Shown: one piece after another, positions 37,933 through 47,458 of the stretch
Numbering within the stretch: position 1 is the first letter of the stretch
How the letters are laid out: each line of letters opens with the position of its first letter
Assembly (NCBI GenBank): GCA_003209755.1
Contig: QCPD01000001.1
Location: 62,001 to 126,000 of the forward strand
DNA: 64,000 nucleotides
From: Prochlorococcus sp. AG-436-C14
GTDB lineage: Bacteria; Cyanobacteriota; Cyanobacteriia; PCC-6307; Cyanobiaceae
Direction: 5' to 3'
Made by a program: the position numbers and the translations under genes
The notes under the pieces: generated by a model
Database searches by the model: none
Told to the model about the DNA's origin: nothing
Seen by the model: only the letters and a program-made list of their open reading frames with translations

Positions 37933-38889
37933 TTGCAAGTCACTTTTCTAGGAACAAGTTCAGGGGTTCCAACTCTTACTAGGAACGTATCAGCGATGGT
38001 ACTAAAGCCTCCACAAAGGTCAGAATTGTGGTTGTTCGATTGCGGCGAAGGTACACAACATCAATTCATCAGAAGCAATCTTAAATTATCTCAAATAAAA
38101 AAAATATTCATTACTCATATGCATGGAGATCATGTTTATGGTCTTCCTGGACTTCTTGCAAGTATCGGATTAGCAGGCAGCAGTTCTGGCATTGAGCTAT
38201 ACGGCCCAGCTCCTCTTAAAAACTTTATTGATTCTTGTTTATATAACAGTTCAAGCAGATTGGCCTACTCCTTAAAATTTCATAGAGTTGAAAATGCTGC
38301 TATTAATCAAGAAATTTTGTTTGAAGATTCTGATTTAGAAGTTAAGACTGCTCCACTCAAGCATCGAATCCCATCTTTTGCTTACAGAGTGAATCAAAAG
38401 ACCAGACCAGGAAGATTCAATATAGAGAAAGCAAAATCAAAAAAAATACCACCTGGTCCCGTATATGCAGCCCTACAGAGAGGAGAGAAAGTGAGCTTGG
38501 AAGACGGTCGCATTTTTTTTGGGAAAGAGTTCTGCGGTATGCCTAGGCCTGGGTTAAGCATTGTTTATTGCACAGATACTGTTTACACAGAATCAGCAAT
38601 TGAGATTTCGAGAGAAGCCGATCTGCTAATCCATGAATCAACATATTCTGATAAAGAAAGTGAGATGGCTTATGAACGCGGACATTCAACTGCCACTATG
38701 GCGGCTCAAATTGCTGCAAAAGCAAACGTAAATCAATTAATTTTGACTCATTTGAGCCCGAGATATACCCCTGGGAATGAAACAAGTCCTAATGATTTGC
38801 TTAATGAAGCAAAAGCAATTTTTCCAAATACTCAGTTGGCGAAAGACTTTTTGCAAATTGATGTAAAAAAACCCTGCAACAGTTCTTGA
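37933..38889 (+). CDS. rnz: Ribonuclease Z
   Basis: A 318-residue metallo-beta-lactamase fold nuclease that trims tRNA 3' ends. The zinc motif [17 protein letters not shown] is intact and LTHLSPRY and CTDTVYT supply the other ligands. Because neither tRNA here encodes CCA, 3' trimming by this enzyme fits the biology. TTG start with AGAGGA eight bases upstream. Confidence 0.96.
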   Translation: MQVTFLGTSSGVPTLTRNVSAMVLKPPQRSELWLFDCGEGTQHQFIRSNLKLSQIKKIFITHMHGDHVYGLPGLLASIGLAGSSSGIELYGPAPLKNFIDSCLYNSSSRLAYSLKFHRVENAAINQEILFEDSDLEVKTAPLKHRIPSFAYRVNQKTRPGRFNIEKAKSKKIPPGPVYAALQRGEKVSLEDGRIFFGKEFCGMPRPGLSIVYCTDTVYTESAIEISREADLLIHESTYSDKESEMAYERGHSTATMAAQIAAKANVNQLILTHLSPRYTPGNETSPNDLLNEAKAIFPNTQLAKDFLQIDVKKPCNSS

Positions 38890-38964
38890 TCCCTTTGCCT
38901 ATGAAATGCCACTACATGAAACAATGGTCGGGTTTGGTGCTTCCGTCAATCGCTGGCGTTATTA

Positions 38965-39513
38965 ATGGACTCTCTTATTTCTTCTCTTAAACGGTCCCTT
39001 ACAAGACTATTTGTTTTGATACCTGTGCTTGTAAGTCTCAGTATTAGTCCTCTTTCTGTAAGTGCCTTGTATCCCAGCGACCCTTCTTCCGTGGATACCT
39101 TAGATACAAGCTTGGCTGGTCAGGACTTACAAAATACAGAATATGTAAAATACGACTTATCAGGAAAAGATCTTGGTGGGGCGAATTTCACTGGGGCTTA
39201 TTTCAGTGTCTCAAGTTTGAAGGACTCTGATCTAACAGGCGCAAACATGACCAATGTTATTGCCTATGCAACAAGGTTTGATAATGCAAATCTTACCAAT
39301 GTAAATCTAACAGGTGCAGAATTACTAAAAAGTATTTTTGATGGTGCGACCATTGATGGTACTGACTTTACTGATGCTGTACTAGATAGAAGTCAACAAA
39401 AAAATCTATGCAAAGTAGCTACTGGTAAAACAGCCGAAAGTCTTGGTTGCAGTACTACAGCTGCTGGATATGTACCTGCAACCAAAGGTCAAGGCTTCAA
39501 TCCAGGTACATAA
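38965..39513 (+). CDS. Pentapeptide-repeat protein, exported (probably thylakoid lumen)
   Basis: A 182-residue protein. A hydrophobic leader (LFVLIPVLVSLSISPLSVSA) with a cut after SVSA is followed by pentapeptide repeats of the A(D/N)LXX type, seen in DLGGANFTGAYFSVSSLKDS and later NLTNVNLTGAELLKS, forming a right-handed quadrilateral helix. C-terminal cysteines (NLCKVATG, LGC) may pair. Similar lumenal pentapeptide proteins are known in plants and cyanobacteria; role unknown. A strong terminator follows. Confidence 0.88.
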   Translation: MDSLISSLKRSLTRLFVLIPVLVSLSISPLSVSALYPSDPSSVDTLDTSLAGQDLQNTEYVKYDLSGKDLGGANFTGAYFSVSSLKDSDLTGANMTNVIAYATRFDNANLTNVNLTGAELLKSIFDGATIDGTDFTDAVLDRSQQKNLCKVATGKTAESLGCSTTAAGYVPATKGQGFNPGT

Positions 39514-39525
39514 ATTTTTCTAAAA

Positions 39526-39580
39526 TTTATCAACCATTAAAAAAGGGGCCTAACTGGCCCCTTTTTTAATGGTTGATAAA
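39526..39580. terminator. Bidirectional terminator with perfect 25-bp stem
   Basis: TTTATCAACCATTAAAAAAG and then GGGCC on the left pair with every base of the right arm, with a TAACT loop. The inner part is AAAAAAGGGGCC/GGCCCCTTTTTT, so either strand reads as a GC stem followed by six T. It separates the convergent pentapeptide gene and the 63-residue gene and should stop transcription from both sides. Confidence 0.92.
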
Positions 39581-39588
39581 CTACCTTT

Positions 39589-39780
39589 TCACTTTGTGAT
39601 TAGAAAGAATGCTGCTGCAGCTCCTCCAACCGCAAACATCGGAAGCCCAACCAACAAGTGAGAGGTACCAAAGCCAAAGCCTTTTTGGCGCAATATAAAA
39701 TAGCCAACCCCAGCAGCTCCAGCAGCTAAAGGAATAGCAGCAGTAGCGGCAGAAGCAACAGCGTGATAGTCGAAGTTCAT
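39589..39780 (-). CDS. Small conserved-type membrane protein
   Basis: A 63-residue protein, Ala- and Gly-rich, with two membrane segments (AATAAIPLAAGAAGVGYFIL and LLVGLPMFAVGGAAAAFFLI). The richer GC content and clean ATG start suggest a well expressed gene. Not recognised. It uses the shared bidirectional terminator. Confidence 0.7.
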   Translation of the reverse strand: MNFDYHAVASAATAAIPLAAGAAGVGYFILRQKGFGFGTSHLLVGLPMFAVGGAAAAFFLITK

Positions 39781-39905
39781 CCCTGAGTTGAAATTTATTT
39801 ACTTACAATTATCCTTCAAATTTGAAAAATGGTATGAACTTATGCCTGAAATGCTTCATATCTTCATCACTTTAAATCCAAAAAGAATTTCCAATTCTTC
39901 TAAAC

Positions 39906-40295
39906 TCATGCCGCTTGAGGTGCAATATTTGAACTATCTCTTGAACGTGGATGTTTGCTGTACCACCATTCCTGAATATTCGTACCTAAACGACTAGAAA
40001 ACAAAGTCAAAATTGTTTTTGTTGGTTTAACACCTGGTTGGATAATCTCAACAGAATATGATGGGCATTTTTGTGCAGCAATATCTGCAACCAATCTTTT
40101 ACCAATTCTTCTCCAGCTAGGCTCCTTACTTCGCCATGAAAGCCTGCAGCAAGGCCATGGTAATTCCTCTCGGTCATAGAGACGGCAACATGGGCCTAAA
40201 ACTCTGAAACTAAATTGGCCTCCAATGCTTGAATGAATAGAACCATGATCTAATAGATCTTGAACTTTATCGGTTGGCAAAACTTCTGAAATCAA
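39906..40295 (-). CDS. Hypothetical protein with paired cysteines
   Basis: A 129-residue soluble protein with two CC pairs (LGPCCRLYDREELPWPCCRLSW) and one later Cys, plus many Trp and Arg. The spacing could bind a metal or iron-sulfur cluster, but I recognise no family. The start is a TTG (MISEVLPTDK). A ferredoxin gene lies 108 bases upstream on the same strand. Confidence 0.65.
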   Translation of the reverse strand: MISEVLPTDKVQDLLDHGSIHSSIGGQFSFRVLGPCCRLYDREELPWPCCRLSWRSKEPSWRRIGKRLVADIAAQKCPSYSVEIIQPGVKPTKTILTLFSSRLGTNIQEWWYSKHPRSRDSSNIAPQAA

Positions 40296-40403
40296 TTAAT
40301 CCTTAAATAATTTGATTTGCACCCAAGAGCACATAAAATGAGGATGGCGAGAAAAGAGATCTTTGGCAAGCAAAATGGCAAAAATCTAGCAAAAAAATTC
40401 ATA

Positions 40404-40703
40404 TCAATACATTTCGTCTTCTGCATGGGTTCGAATTATGCAATCTGAAGTCGGATATGCCACGCAAATCAAAACATAACCTTTTTTAATTTGATCATCA
40501 TCCAAAAAACTTTGATCCTGTTGGTCAACCTCTCCTTTCTCTAATTTAGCCACACAAGTTAAACAAGCTCCCGATCGACAAGAGTATGGAACCTCAATAT
40601 TGTGTTCACATGCTGCATCAAGAATATATTTGTCATCTGGGATATCAATAATTTCTTTAATACCACTTTTCTCATTAATAAAAGTGATCTTAAAAGAAGT
40701 CAT
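40404..40703 (-). CDS. [2Fe-2S] ferredoxin, plant type
   Basis: A 99-residue ferredoxin. Cluster ligands are in [19 protein letters not shown] (C-x4-C-x2-C) and the fourth Cys in [10 protein letters not shown]. The N-terminal strand pair and [13 protein letters not shown] are typical. The sequence is more divergent than the main photosynthetic PetF, so it may serve a special partner. It is 38 bases after prmA on the same strand. Confidence 0.94.
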   Translation of the reverse strand: MTSFKITFINEKSGIKEIIDIPDDKYILDAACEHNIEVPYSCRSGACLTCVAKLEKGEVDQQDQSFLDDDQIKKGYVLICVAYPTSDCIIRTHAEDEMY

Positions 40704-40740
40704 AGAAGCTTTTTAATCTGAAAATTTAGAATTTTTTTAA

Positions 40741-41676
40741 TCAAGACAAATCTAGATTCAAGACCATTAAGGCCCATTGATCCTTTGTCTTAATTTCAAG
40801 AACTTGCCAACCAAGCTGTAAAAAGAATTCTTGAAGTTCTTTGATTTGCTGCACTAACAAACCAGATAAAATCAATTTGCCTTTATTTCCAATGATTTTT
40901 TCGAAATCTGGGCCTAATAATTTTATTACAGGTGCAAGGATGTTGCATAGGAGCAAATCAATCTTTTCTTGAGGCATATTCGCCTCAATTTCTTCAATAG
41001 AACCAAGAAAACAATTTAATTGATTTTTAGGAAAATCATTTAAGGCAGAGTTAGTTTTAGTAGCTGAAATTGCTAAAGAATCGGTATCAACTGAGAAAGT
41101 ACTCTTTGCTCCTAATTTCAATGCAGTTATAGATAATATTCCGCTTCCACAACCCAAGTCAGCTATTGTTTGACCTACTGGAGGATCATTATCCAAGGCT
41201 TCAATGCATAGTCTTGTGGAAGGATGACTACCAGTACCAAAAGCGCTTCCGGGATCTAAACGAATAATTTTTCGTGCTAAAAATTTTTCAGGCACGTCTA
41301 ACCATGCTGGTAAAATTAAAATTGATTTTCCTATGGGATCAGGCTTCCAACTTTTTTTCCAACTTAAGCTCCAATCTTCATCTTTTACTTGAATCCATTT
41401 GCAAGGAGGCAAAGTCAATTCAAAAGTTTTTGCCAACGAAATTAATGATTGAACTAATTTCTCTTGCTCCTCAACTGACCACTCACTTAAAGGAAGCCAT
41501 ACAAATAGCGTTTTAGTGAAGTTATTATAAGGGTAATGCTCAAAAGAGAATCTATGAATTTCTAAATTGCTCAACAGCCAATAAAAAGAATCTTCGAGTA
41601 CAAATGAAAATTCCTGCTCCAATCTCAACCAAGAAAGCTGAGAGTTTTGCAATTTTATAGTTTTTTCAGTCAACAA
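40741..41676 (-). CDS. prmA: Ribosomal protein L11 methyltransferase
   Basis: A 311-residue enzyme that trimethylates L11. The linker IIRLDPGSAFGTGSHPSTRLC and SAM motif IADLGCGSGILSITALKLGA are diagnostic, with LLCNILAPVI later. The start is a TTG one base past the serA stop, so translation is probably coupled. The N-terminal L11-binding domain is present. Confidence 0.94.
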   Translation of the reverse strand: MLTEKTIKLQNSQLSWLRLEQEFSFVLEDSFYWLLSNLEIHRFSFEHYPYNNFTKTLFVWLPLSEWSVEEQEKLVQSLISLAKTFELTLPPCKWIQVKDEDWSLSWKKSWKPDPIGKSILILPAWLDVPEKFLARKIIRLDPGSAFGTGSHPSTRLCIEALDNDPPVGQTIADLGCGSGILSITALKLGAKSTFSVDTDSLAISATKTNSALNDFPKNQLNCFLGSIEEIEANMPQEKIDLLLCNILAPVIKLLGPDFEKIIGNKGKLILSGLLVQQIKELQEFFLQLGWQVLEIKTKDQWALMVLNLDLS

Positions 41677-41677
41677 A

Positions 41678-43264
41678 TTATAGAGTTACAGAATGAGCTT
41701 CGTTGATTCCTTGCATTGAAAGAATTGAGCCTAACAACTCAGAAGGGATAGGGTCATCGATACTTAAAACCATAACGGCCTCACCTCTTACAATCCTTCT
41801 TCCTACTTGCATTGATGCGATATTCACATTGTATTTTCCAAGAAGTGAACCTATCTGACCAATAATTCCAGGCATATCCCTATGCCTTGTAAAAAGCATA
41901 TGTCTACTTGGCACAAAGTTTATCGGGTACTCATCAATACTTGTAATACCAAGATCTCCATCACCAAAAACAGTTCCAGAAACACTATGACCACCTTTGT
42001 CGCTAAAACTATCCAACTGCAAAGAGCCTCGAGCAAACTCTGGGCTCAAATCATCTTTAATTTCTACGACATCGATACCACGTCCTTTAGCTTCCAACGA
42101 AGCGTTTACATAATTAATTTTATCGCCCAATGCACTACTGAGTAATCCCTTCAAAGTTGCAATAACTAGGGGTTGAGATGGATGTTGAGCGAATTCCCCT
42201 TGCAAACGTACTTCTAGTTTTTGAATCTGTCCCCCTGAAATTTGACTAACCAATAATCCTAAAGTCTCCGCAAGTTTTAAATGAGGTTTAAGACTATCCA
42301 TTATTTCTGCACTAAGACCTGGAATATTTACGGCGCTGCGTGCTGGTAAGCCTAAAAGAACATCTCTAATTTGTTCTGCAACATCAATTGCTACATTTTG
42401 TTGTGCTTCGACAGTTGAAGCACCCAAATGTGGAGTAAGTAACAAGCCTTTGTTTACAGCACGTAGAGGAGAATTTTCAGCTAAAGGTTCTTTTGCGTAA
42501 ACATCGATTGCAGCGCCTTGAATAACATTTTCCTCTAATGCATGAGCTAAATCATTTTCATTAATAATCCCGCCTCTTGCACAATTAACCAATCTCGCAG
42601 TGGTTTTCATTTTTCTTAATAGGTCTAAATCAACTAAGTTCTCTGTCTCAGGGGTTCTTGGGAGATGAAGAGTTACATAATCAGATTCTTTGAACAATTC
42701 ATCAAGATCACTTAATCGAACCTGCATTTGCTGAGCTCTTTCACTAGACACAAAAGGATCAAATCCAATTACTTCCATACCCATCGCATTAGCAACTTTT
42801 GCGACATGAGATCCAATCTTGCCAAGTCCAACTACTCCTAAAGTTTTCTTATAAAGCTCATTTCCTACATATTTCTTCCGATCCCAACCTCCAGAAAACA
42901 TACTTGCATGAGCTTGAGGAATATTTCTAGATAATGCAAGCATCATTGCTAGAGCATGCTCAGCTGCAGCAATAGTATTTCCACCTGGAGAGTTAACAAC
43001 TAAGACACCTTTCCTTGTAGCGGTTGGCACATCTACATTATCTACACCAACACCTGCTCTACCAATGATTCTTAATTTCTTTGCCTCTGCAATTACATCT
43101 GAGGTTACTTGAGTTCCTGAACGGATCATTAATCCATCATATTCACAAATTATATTTTTCAACTGATCTATCGAAAGACCAACTTTTTGGTCAACCTGAG
43201 CAACCTGAGTAAGAATATCTATACCTGCTTGATCAATGGGATCAGAAACAAGAACTTTCGTCAT
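41678..43264 (-). CDS. serA: D-3-phosphoglycerate dehydrogenase
   Basis: A 528-residue enzyme, first step of serine synthesis from 3-phosphoglycerate. The NAD-binding motif GVVGLGKIGSHVAKVANAMG, the substrate and catalytic segments INCARGG-like (VNCARGGIINENDL) and TPHLGASTVEAQ are clear. The C-terminal intervening domain and ACT domain (MLFTRHRDMPGIIGQIGSLLG) give the long form, which may be regulated by serine. Confidence 0.96.
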   Translation of the reverse strand: MTKVLVSDPIDQAGIDILTQVAQVDQKVGLSIDQLKNIICEYDGLMIRSGTQVTSDVIAEAKKLRIIGRAGVGVDNVDVPTATRKGVLVVNSPGGNTIAAAEHALAMMLALSRNIPQAHASMFSGGWDRKKYVGNELYKKTLGVVGLGKIGSHVAKVANAMGMEVIGFDPFVSSERAQQMQVRLSDLDELFKESDYVTLHLPRTPETENLVDLDLLRKMKTTARLVNCARGGIINENDLAHALEENVIQGAAIDVYAKEPLAENSPLRAVNKGLLLTPHLGASTVEAQQNVAIDVAEQIRDVLLGLPARSAVNIPGLSAEIMDSLKPHLKLAETLGLLVSQISGGQIQKLEVRLQGEFAQHPSQPLVIATLKGLLSSALGDKINYVNASLEAKGRGIDVVEIKDDLSPEFARGSLQLDSFSDKGGHSVSGTVFGDGDLGITSIDEYPINFVPSRHMLFTRHRDMPGIIGQIGSLLGKYNVNIASMQVGRRIVRGEAVMVLSIDDPIPSELLGSILSMQGINEAHSVTL

Positions 43265-43368
43265 TAAAGGCGATAAACGTGCCGATCTGAACTTTAGTGA
43301 TCTATTTGCCTCTGACCAGAATTATGTTGAGCAGGATTGAAAATCCAAACATTTCAAGGAGCTAATTA

Positions 43369-43935
43369 GTGTCCACATACGTCATCATCTTAAAAGAAAA
43401 AAAACCAGCCAAAGAGTTGCTTCTCAAATTGAGAGAGGCTCAAACACCAATCCTTAATTGCGATCTTGTAGAGCCATTGGATAATAAATCGGAGCATGAG
43501 AATTCAGATTTAGACATATCTGCAGAAGTATTTGCCAATCAATCAGATTTTAATAGTATCAAACTTTTGAATCCAAATCTTGCTAGAAAAAATCGCCAAA
43601 AAACATTAGCAACATGGTTAATACCCTTTGGTTTTATTGCAGGCCTAAGCTTTTCTCAAATGACCGATCTAAAGACATTTGCAGATTTGGGATTCCCAAA
43701 TCAATTAGAGAAGCTTTTAGGTGGCCTAGTTGGAATGATTTCAGGAGCGCTGGGAAGTTTTTTTTCAGCTGGAGGCATTAGCCAAGAATCATTTGATGAT
43801 TTACGAGCTATTCGAAAAAAAAGTGAAGAAGGTTTTTGGCTTTTAATTCTAGAACTACCAATAGAAATAGAACCACCTTGGGCAATTCTAAAAGAAACAG
43901 ACAACCTAGAGATAATAAGCATAGGGAAAGAATAG
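43369..43935 (+). CDS. Cyanobacterial hypothetical membrane protein
   Basis: A 188-residue protein with a soluble N-terminal region, two hydrophobic segments (WLIPFGFIAGLSFSQMTD and KLLGGLVGMISGALGSFFSAGG), and a C-terminal domain (EEGFWLLILELPIEIEPPWAIL). GTG start preceded by AAGGAG. The layout with glycine-rich helix hairpin recalls general stress membrane proteins, but I do not recognise the family. Confidence 0.75.
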   Translation: MSTYVIILKEKKPAKELLLKLREAQTPILNCDLVEPLDNKSEHENSDLDISAEVFANQSDFNSIKLLNPNLARKNRQKTLATWLIPFGFIAGLSFSQMTDLKTFADLGFPNQLEKLLGGLVGMISGALGSFFSAGGISQESFDDLRAIRKKSEEGFWLLILELPIEIEPPWAILKETDNLEIISIGKE

Positions 43936-44086
43936 TACTAAGTTAAATAATATTTATACAAAAGTGACTATCAATATTAATCATTTTGATCAAAGATTGA
44001 ATTTTATATTCCTCTAAATAAAGATGAAAAAAGAGAAAGCAGTTTAGAATATTTACATATAAAAGGATAAAGTTCTATCTTTTTTC

Positions 44087-44875
44087 ATGCATCTTCCAAA
44101 AGAAAAAATTCTATTCAAAAGTCCCTTTCGTAAAGAGTTAGAGACTTTGCTTCACTTCGCGGAAAAGGCTCTAAGCGAGAGAACAGCAAAATGGTCTCCT
44201 TTTGTATCAGCACAATTAATAGAGGAAGTTAAAAATAAATTTAATAATTTGAATGATATAAATCTTCTTTTTGAGGGGGGGTTCCCTAGCGCAGAACGTA
44301 AAAGAATATGTTTCCTAAGATCTGAAGAAGATATAAACTCTCCCTCTATCGATATTCCCATAAAAGGTATTTATATCAAAGGAAATTTCCTGTTTGATAG
44401 AGCTAAACAAAATGATTTTAGAGATTTCTTACATGAACTTGATGCGCCAGCAGATGAAATTGGAGACATTTGGTTAATAAGAGACAGAGGAGCTCAAGCT
44501 ATTTGCTCGAAAAAATGTGCTGATTCATTGAATAAAAAGGATGGAAAGCTTAGAGAAGTTGAAATATCAATCCAGAAATTAGGTTTAAGCGAAATGGAGA
44601 TCCCTTTTAATAGGCCAGAAAAAGTAATCAATACAGTTGAGGCCTCTACCAGAATTGACGCAATAGCTTCTGCAGGTTTTGGATTATCAAGGTCAAAAAT
44701 AACCACACAAATCAAAAAAGGATCTTTACGACTTAACTGGGTGTTGAATAATCAGCCCAGCAAATCTGTAAATATTGGAGACCTTATTCATTTAGATAAA
44801 AAAGGGTCACTTAAAATTTTAAATATCGACAAAACGAAAAAAGAGCGCTGGAGAATCAAATTACTAAGGCAATGA
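44087..44875 (+). CDS. Photosystem II S4 domain protein (YlmH-like)
   Basis: A 262-residue protein with a long N-terminal domain and an S4 RNA-binding domain at about 180-240 (STRIDAIASAGFGLSRSKIT, then GDLIHLDKKGSLKIL). The full form matches the cyanobacterial protein named photosystem II S4 domain protein, related to YlmH of Gram-positives, now known in that group to act on stalled ribosomes. The name is from annotation tradition. A tRNA gene lies 68 bases downstream. Confidence 0.88.
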   Translation: MHLPKEKILFKSPFRKELETLLHFAEKALSERTAKWSPFVSAQLIEEVKNKFNNLNDINLLFEGGFPSAERKRICFLRSEEDINSPSIDIPIKGIYIKGNFLFDRAKQNDFRDFLHELDAPADEIGDIWLIRDRGAQAICSKKCADSLNKKDGKLREVEISIQKLGLSEMEIPFNRPEKVINTVEASTRIDAIASAGFGLSRSKITTQIKKGSLRLNWVLNNQPSKSVNIGDLIHLDKKGSLKILNIDKTKKERWRIKLLRQ

Positions 44876-44943
44876 TTATTAGGTCCTATTGCCTGCTAAT
44901 TTTGTTGAGGAACCTCAAACTTAAGTTCTTAATTGAATTGCAA

Positions 44944-45015
44944 GGGCGATTAGCTCAGAGGTAGAGCACTACCTTGACACGGTAGGAGTCACTGGTTCGA
45001 TTCCAGTATCGCCCA
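44944..45015 (+). tRNA. trnV-GAC: tRNA-Val(GAC)
   Basis: A complete cloverleaf: acceptor GGGCGAT/ATCGCCC, D arm TAGCTCAGAGGTAGAGCA, anticodon stem CTACC/GGTAG with loop TTGACAC (anticodon GAC) and T arm CTGGTTCGATTCCAG, discriminator A. CCA is not encoded. Confidence 0.97.
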
Positions 45016-45080
45016 TTCACCAACATTTATGGCTTAGACATTTGGCTAATCAATAGCAATAAAGAAAGTTTATAAACTCC

Positions 45081-45227
45081 TTACTTATCAAACATTTGAT
45101 GAAGTTTAATCCATGTAATTTCACTCTCGCTCTGATTTACTAAACCATTGAAGGAATAATCACGATTTGTTGGCTCTTGAATTTCGTTTTGTTTTAGAAT
45201 TTCAATACCCTCAATTTTTGCAGCCAT
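45081..45227 (-). CDS. Small hypothetical protein, 48 residues
   Basis: Below the ORF track cutoff. ATG to TAA, reading MAAKIEGIEILKQNEIQEPT and ending SEITWIKLHQMFDK. The sequence is balanced and mostly polar, unlike random AT-rich frames. No family recognised and no strong Shine-Dalgarno. It is the only coding candidate in the 514-base gap between tRNA-Val and murD. Confidence 0.45.
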   Translation of the reverse strand: MAAKIEGIEILKQNEIQEPTNRDYSFNGLVNQSESEITWIKLHQMFDK

Positions 45228-45529
45228 TAAAAATAAGCAAATACATCTGAATCAAAACAACTTTTAAAGAATAAAGCTAGAGGTATTAACGTTTTTTTAA
45301 TCTTATTAAAATCGAGCTAAAAGATTTGTTCTGAAATCTTTTTATTTTTAAACGAGTTAAAAGTATTCAAGAGCTAATGTTTAAAATATCTTTATTTAAA
45401 AATCAAAACAATAATATTATAAAAATATTTTATATTAGATAGTATTAAAACTTTATGCATTAAATTCATCTTAAGGTAACAGCTAGAGCTGCCAATGAAA
45501 AAAGCTATTTACATTAAAATCTAAATACA

Positions 45530-46930
45530 TTGTTAACACAAACACAATCAACTCAAATACATATTGTACTTGGACTAGGAAGCTCAGGGATAGGTGCAGC
45601 GAAACTACTTAAATCAGAGGGAAAGAACGTTTTAGTATTAGAAAATAATTCAAATGAAAAACTAATAAATATATCTAATAAATTGAAATCAGAAGGAATC
45701 AACGTTATTTTACTTTGCGAACCACTTCATATTAATAACTTCACGCCATGGATAGAAAAAATTTGCTCTATTACTGTAAGTCCAGGAATAGATTGGGAGC
45801 ATATAGCTTTAAAAGAATTAAGATATAAAAATATTAATACTCAAGGAGAAGTAGAGTTAGCATGGGAAAGATTAAGTCATATCCCATCTATTGGTATAAC
45901 TGGAACTAATGGTAAAACTACTGTCACGAACATGATTAATCATGTTCTTAAATTAAATAATTTAAATACTGAAATGGGAGGTAATATTGGGAAAGCATTA
46001 TCGGAAATTGCTTTAGAAATTCTGAAAGGTAATTACCAAAAATTAAACTGGTTAATTCTTGAATTAAGTAGCTATCAAATTGAAGCTTCACCAAAAGTAG
46101 CACCGACAATAGGTATATGGACAACATTTACACCTGATCATTTAGAAAGACATAATGATATAGAAACTTATTTCAAAATCAAGCGGAGTTTATTAGAGAA
46201 ATCATCCATTCGCATTTACAACTCTGATGATGAATATTTATTCAGCAAGAGAAAAGAATTACCTAAAGGTATATGGGTTGGAATAAATGACAAGTCCTTT
46301 TACTCTGATCATCCAAAATTTTGGATCGATCAAAAAGGTTATATTTTTGAAGGCCAAAAACAACTTTTTCACAGTTCCATCCTTAAGATACCTGGAAAAC
46401 ATAATTTGCAAAACCTCTTATTAGTAACAGCAGCAGCAAGAGAAATTGGTCTTGCCCCTTCATCCATAGCAACATCTATAAGTTCATTTAAATCAATCCC
46501 CCATAGATTGGAGTATTTAGGAAATGTAAACAATTTAAGTTTTTATAATGACAGCAAAGCCACTAATTACGACTCTTCACTAACTGGTTTAAGATCTATT
46601 CCCTATCCAATAATTTTAATAGCTGGTGGTATACAAAAAAAAGGAGATTATCTGCCGTGGATTAAACAAATAAAACAATCTACAAATGGAATAGTTTTAT
46701 TCGGACTTAGTGCCAATAACTTAAAGGAATTATTATTAATGTCTTCTTATACAGGAGAAATAATTGTCAAAAAAAATCTAGAAGAAGCGACAATAGCATC
46801 TATTTATATGGCAAGAAAAACAAATTCAAAAAGCATACTATTATCTCCAGCCTGTGCAAGTTTTGATCAATACAAAAACTATGAAGAAAGAGGAGATCAT
46901 TTTAAAAAACTAGTTAAAAGTATAGAGTGA
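45530..46930 (+). CDS. murD: UDP-N-acetylmuramoylalanine-D-glutamate ligase
   Basis: A 466-residue Mur ligase adding D-Glu in peptidoglycan synthesis. The ATP loop GITGTNGKTTVTNMINHVL, the middle-domain LELSSYQIE and YNDSKATNYDSSL are standard. N-terminal Rossmann-like domain: VLGLGSSGIGAAKLLKSEG. TTG start at 45530; no closer ATG. Confidence 0.95.
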   Translation: MLTQTQSTQIHIVLGLGSSGIGAAKLLKSEGKNVLVLENNSNEKLINISNKLKSEGINVILLCEPLHINNFTPWIEKICSITVSPGIDWEHIALKELRYKNINTQGEVELAWERLSHIPSIGITGTNGKTTVTNMINHVLKLNNLNTEMGGNIGKALSEIALEILKGNYQKLNWLILELSSYQIEASPKVAPTIGIWTTFTPDHLERHNDIETYFKIKRSLLEKSSIRIYNSDDEYLFSKRKELPKGIWVGINDKSFYSDHPKFWIDQKGYIFEGQKQLFHSSILKIPGKHNLQNLLLVTAAAREIGLAPSSIATSISSFKSIPHRLEYLGNVNNLSFYNDSKATNYDSSLTGLRSIPYPIILIAGGIQKKGDYLPWIKQIKQSTNGIVLFGLSANNLKELLLMSSYTGEIIVKKNLEEATIASIYMARKTNSKSILLSPACASFDQYKNYEERGDHFKKLVKSIE

Positions 46931-47009
46931 TCAAACGATCTACTTTTAACAATCGGATTAGCCTTGGTCGGAGATCCACCCTTTGTAAAGATTTGACACA
47001 TGGTAACTT

Positions 47010-47342
47010 GTGAATAGATTTTATGGTCGTGAGTTGAATAACAATCACTTTTCACAACACTCTATTAGTCACAAAGAATTAAATGACTTTTTAGCTAAAG
47101 CTCAAAAGGATATTACCTCAAGTGATCCCTCTGAAAAAAACGAAATCAATGAAAATCACGAATTCAATGATTTAATTAAAGCCTGGACAGAAACAAGCCA
47201 AAAAATTCTATTAATGATTAATAAGGAACAGAAAGTTTTAACTGAAAATAGAAATCCTAGATCTCTTATGGCCTTCGGGGCTATGGGAGCCCATATAAAT
47301 ATGGCTTTACAAGCACTCAAAGCTACAGAATCTGATTTATGA
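47010..47342 (+). CDS. Hypothetical helical protein
   Basis: A 110-residue soluble protein, polar N-terminal half and a conserved-looking C-terminus (NPRSLMAFGAMGAHINMALQ). GTG start. The sequence is probably helical throughout. Family not recognised; it follows murD by 79 bases on the same strand. Confidence 0.65.
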   Translation: MNRFYGRELNNNHFSQHSISHKELNDFLAKAQKDITSSDPSEKNEINENHEFNDLIKAWTETSQKILLMINKEQKVLTENRNPRSLMAFGAMGAHINMALQALKATESDL

Positions 47343-47458
47343 AGATTAAAAATTAGGAAGTTTATTACATAAGAAATTAAAAGAACTAAATGTACATTTT
47401 AAAAAATATAATTAGGTCTTAAATCCTTTATAAAAAAGGGTTATACAATTATCTTATT

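Noticed and set aside
44900-44930. TTGAGGAACCTCAA palindrome before tRNA-Val as a terminator
   Set aside because: The loop is too short and no T tract follows.
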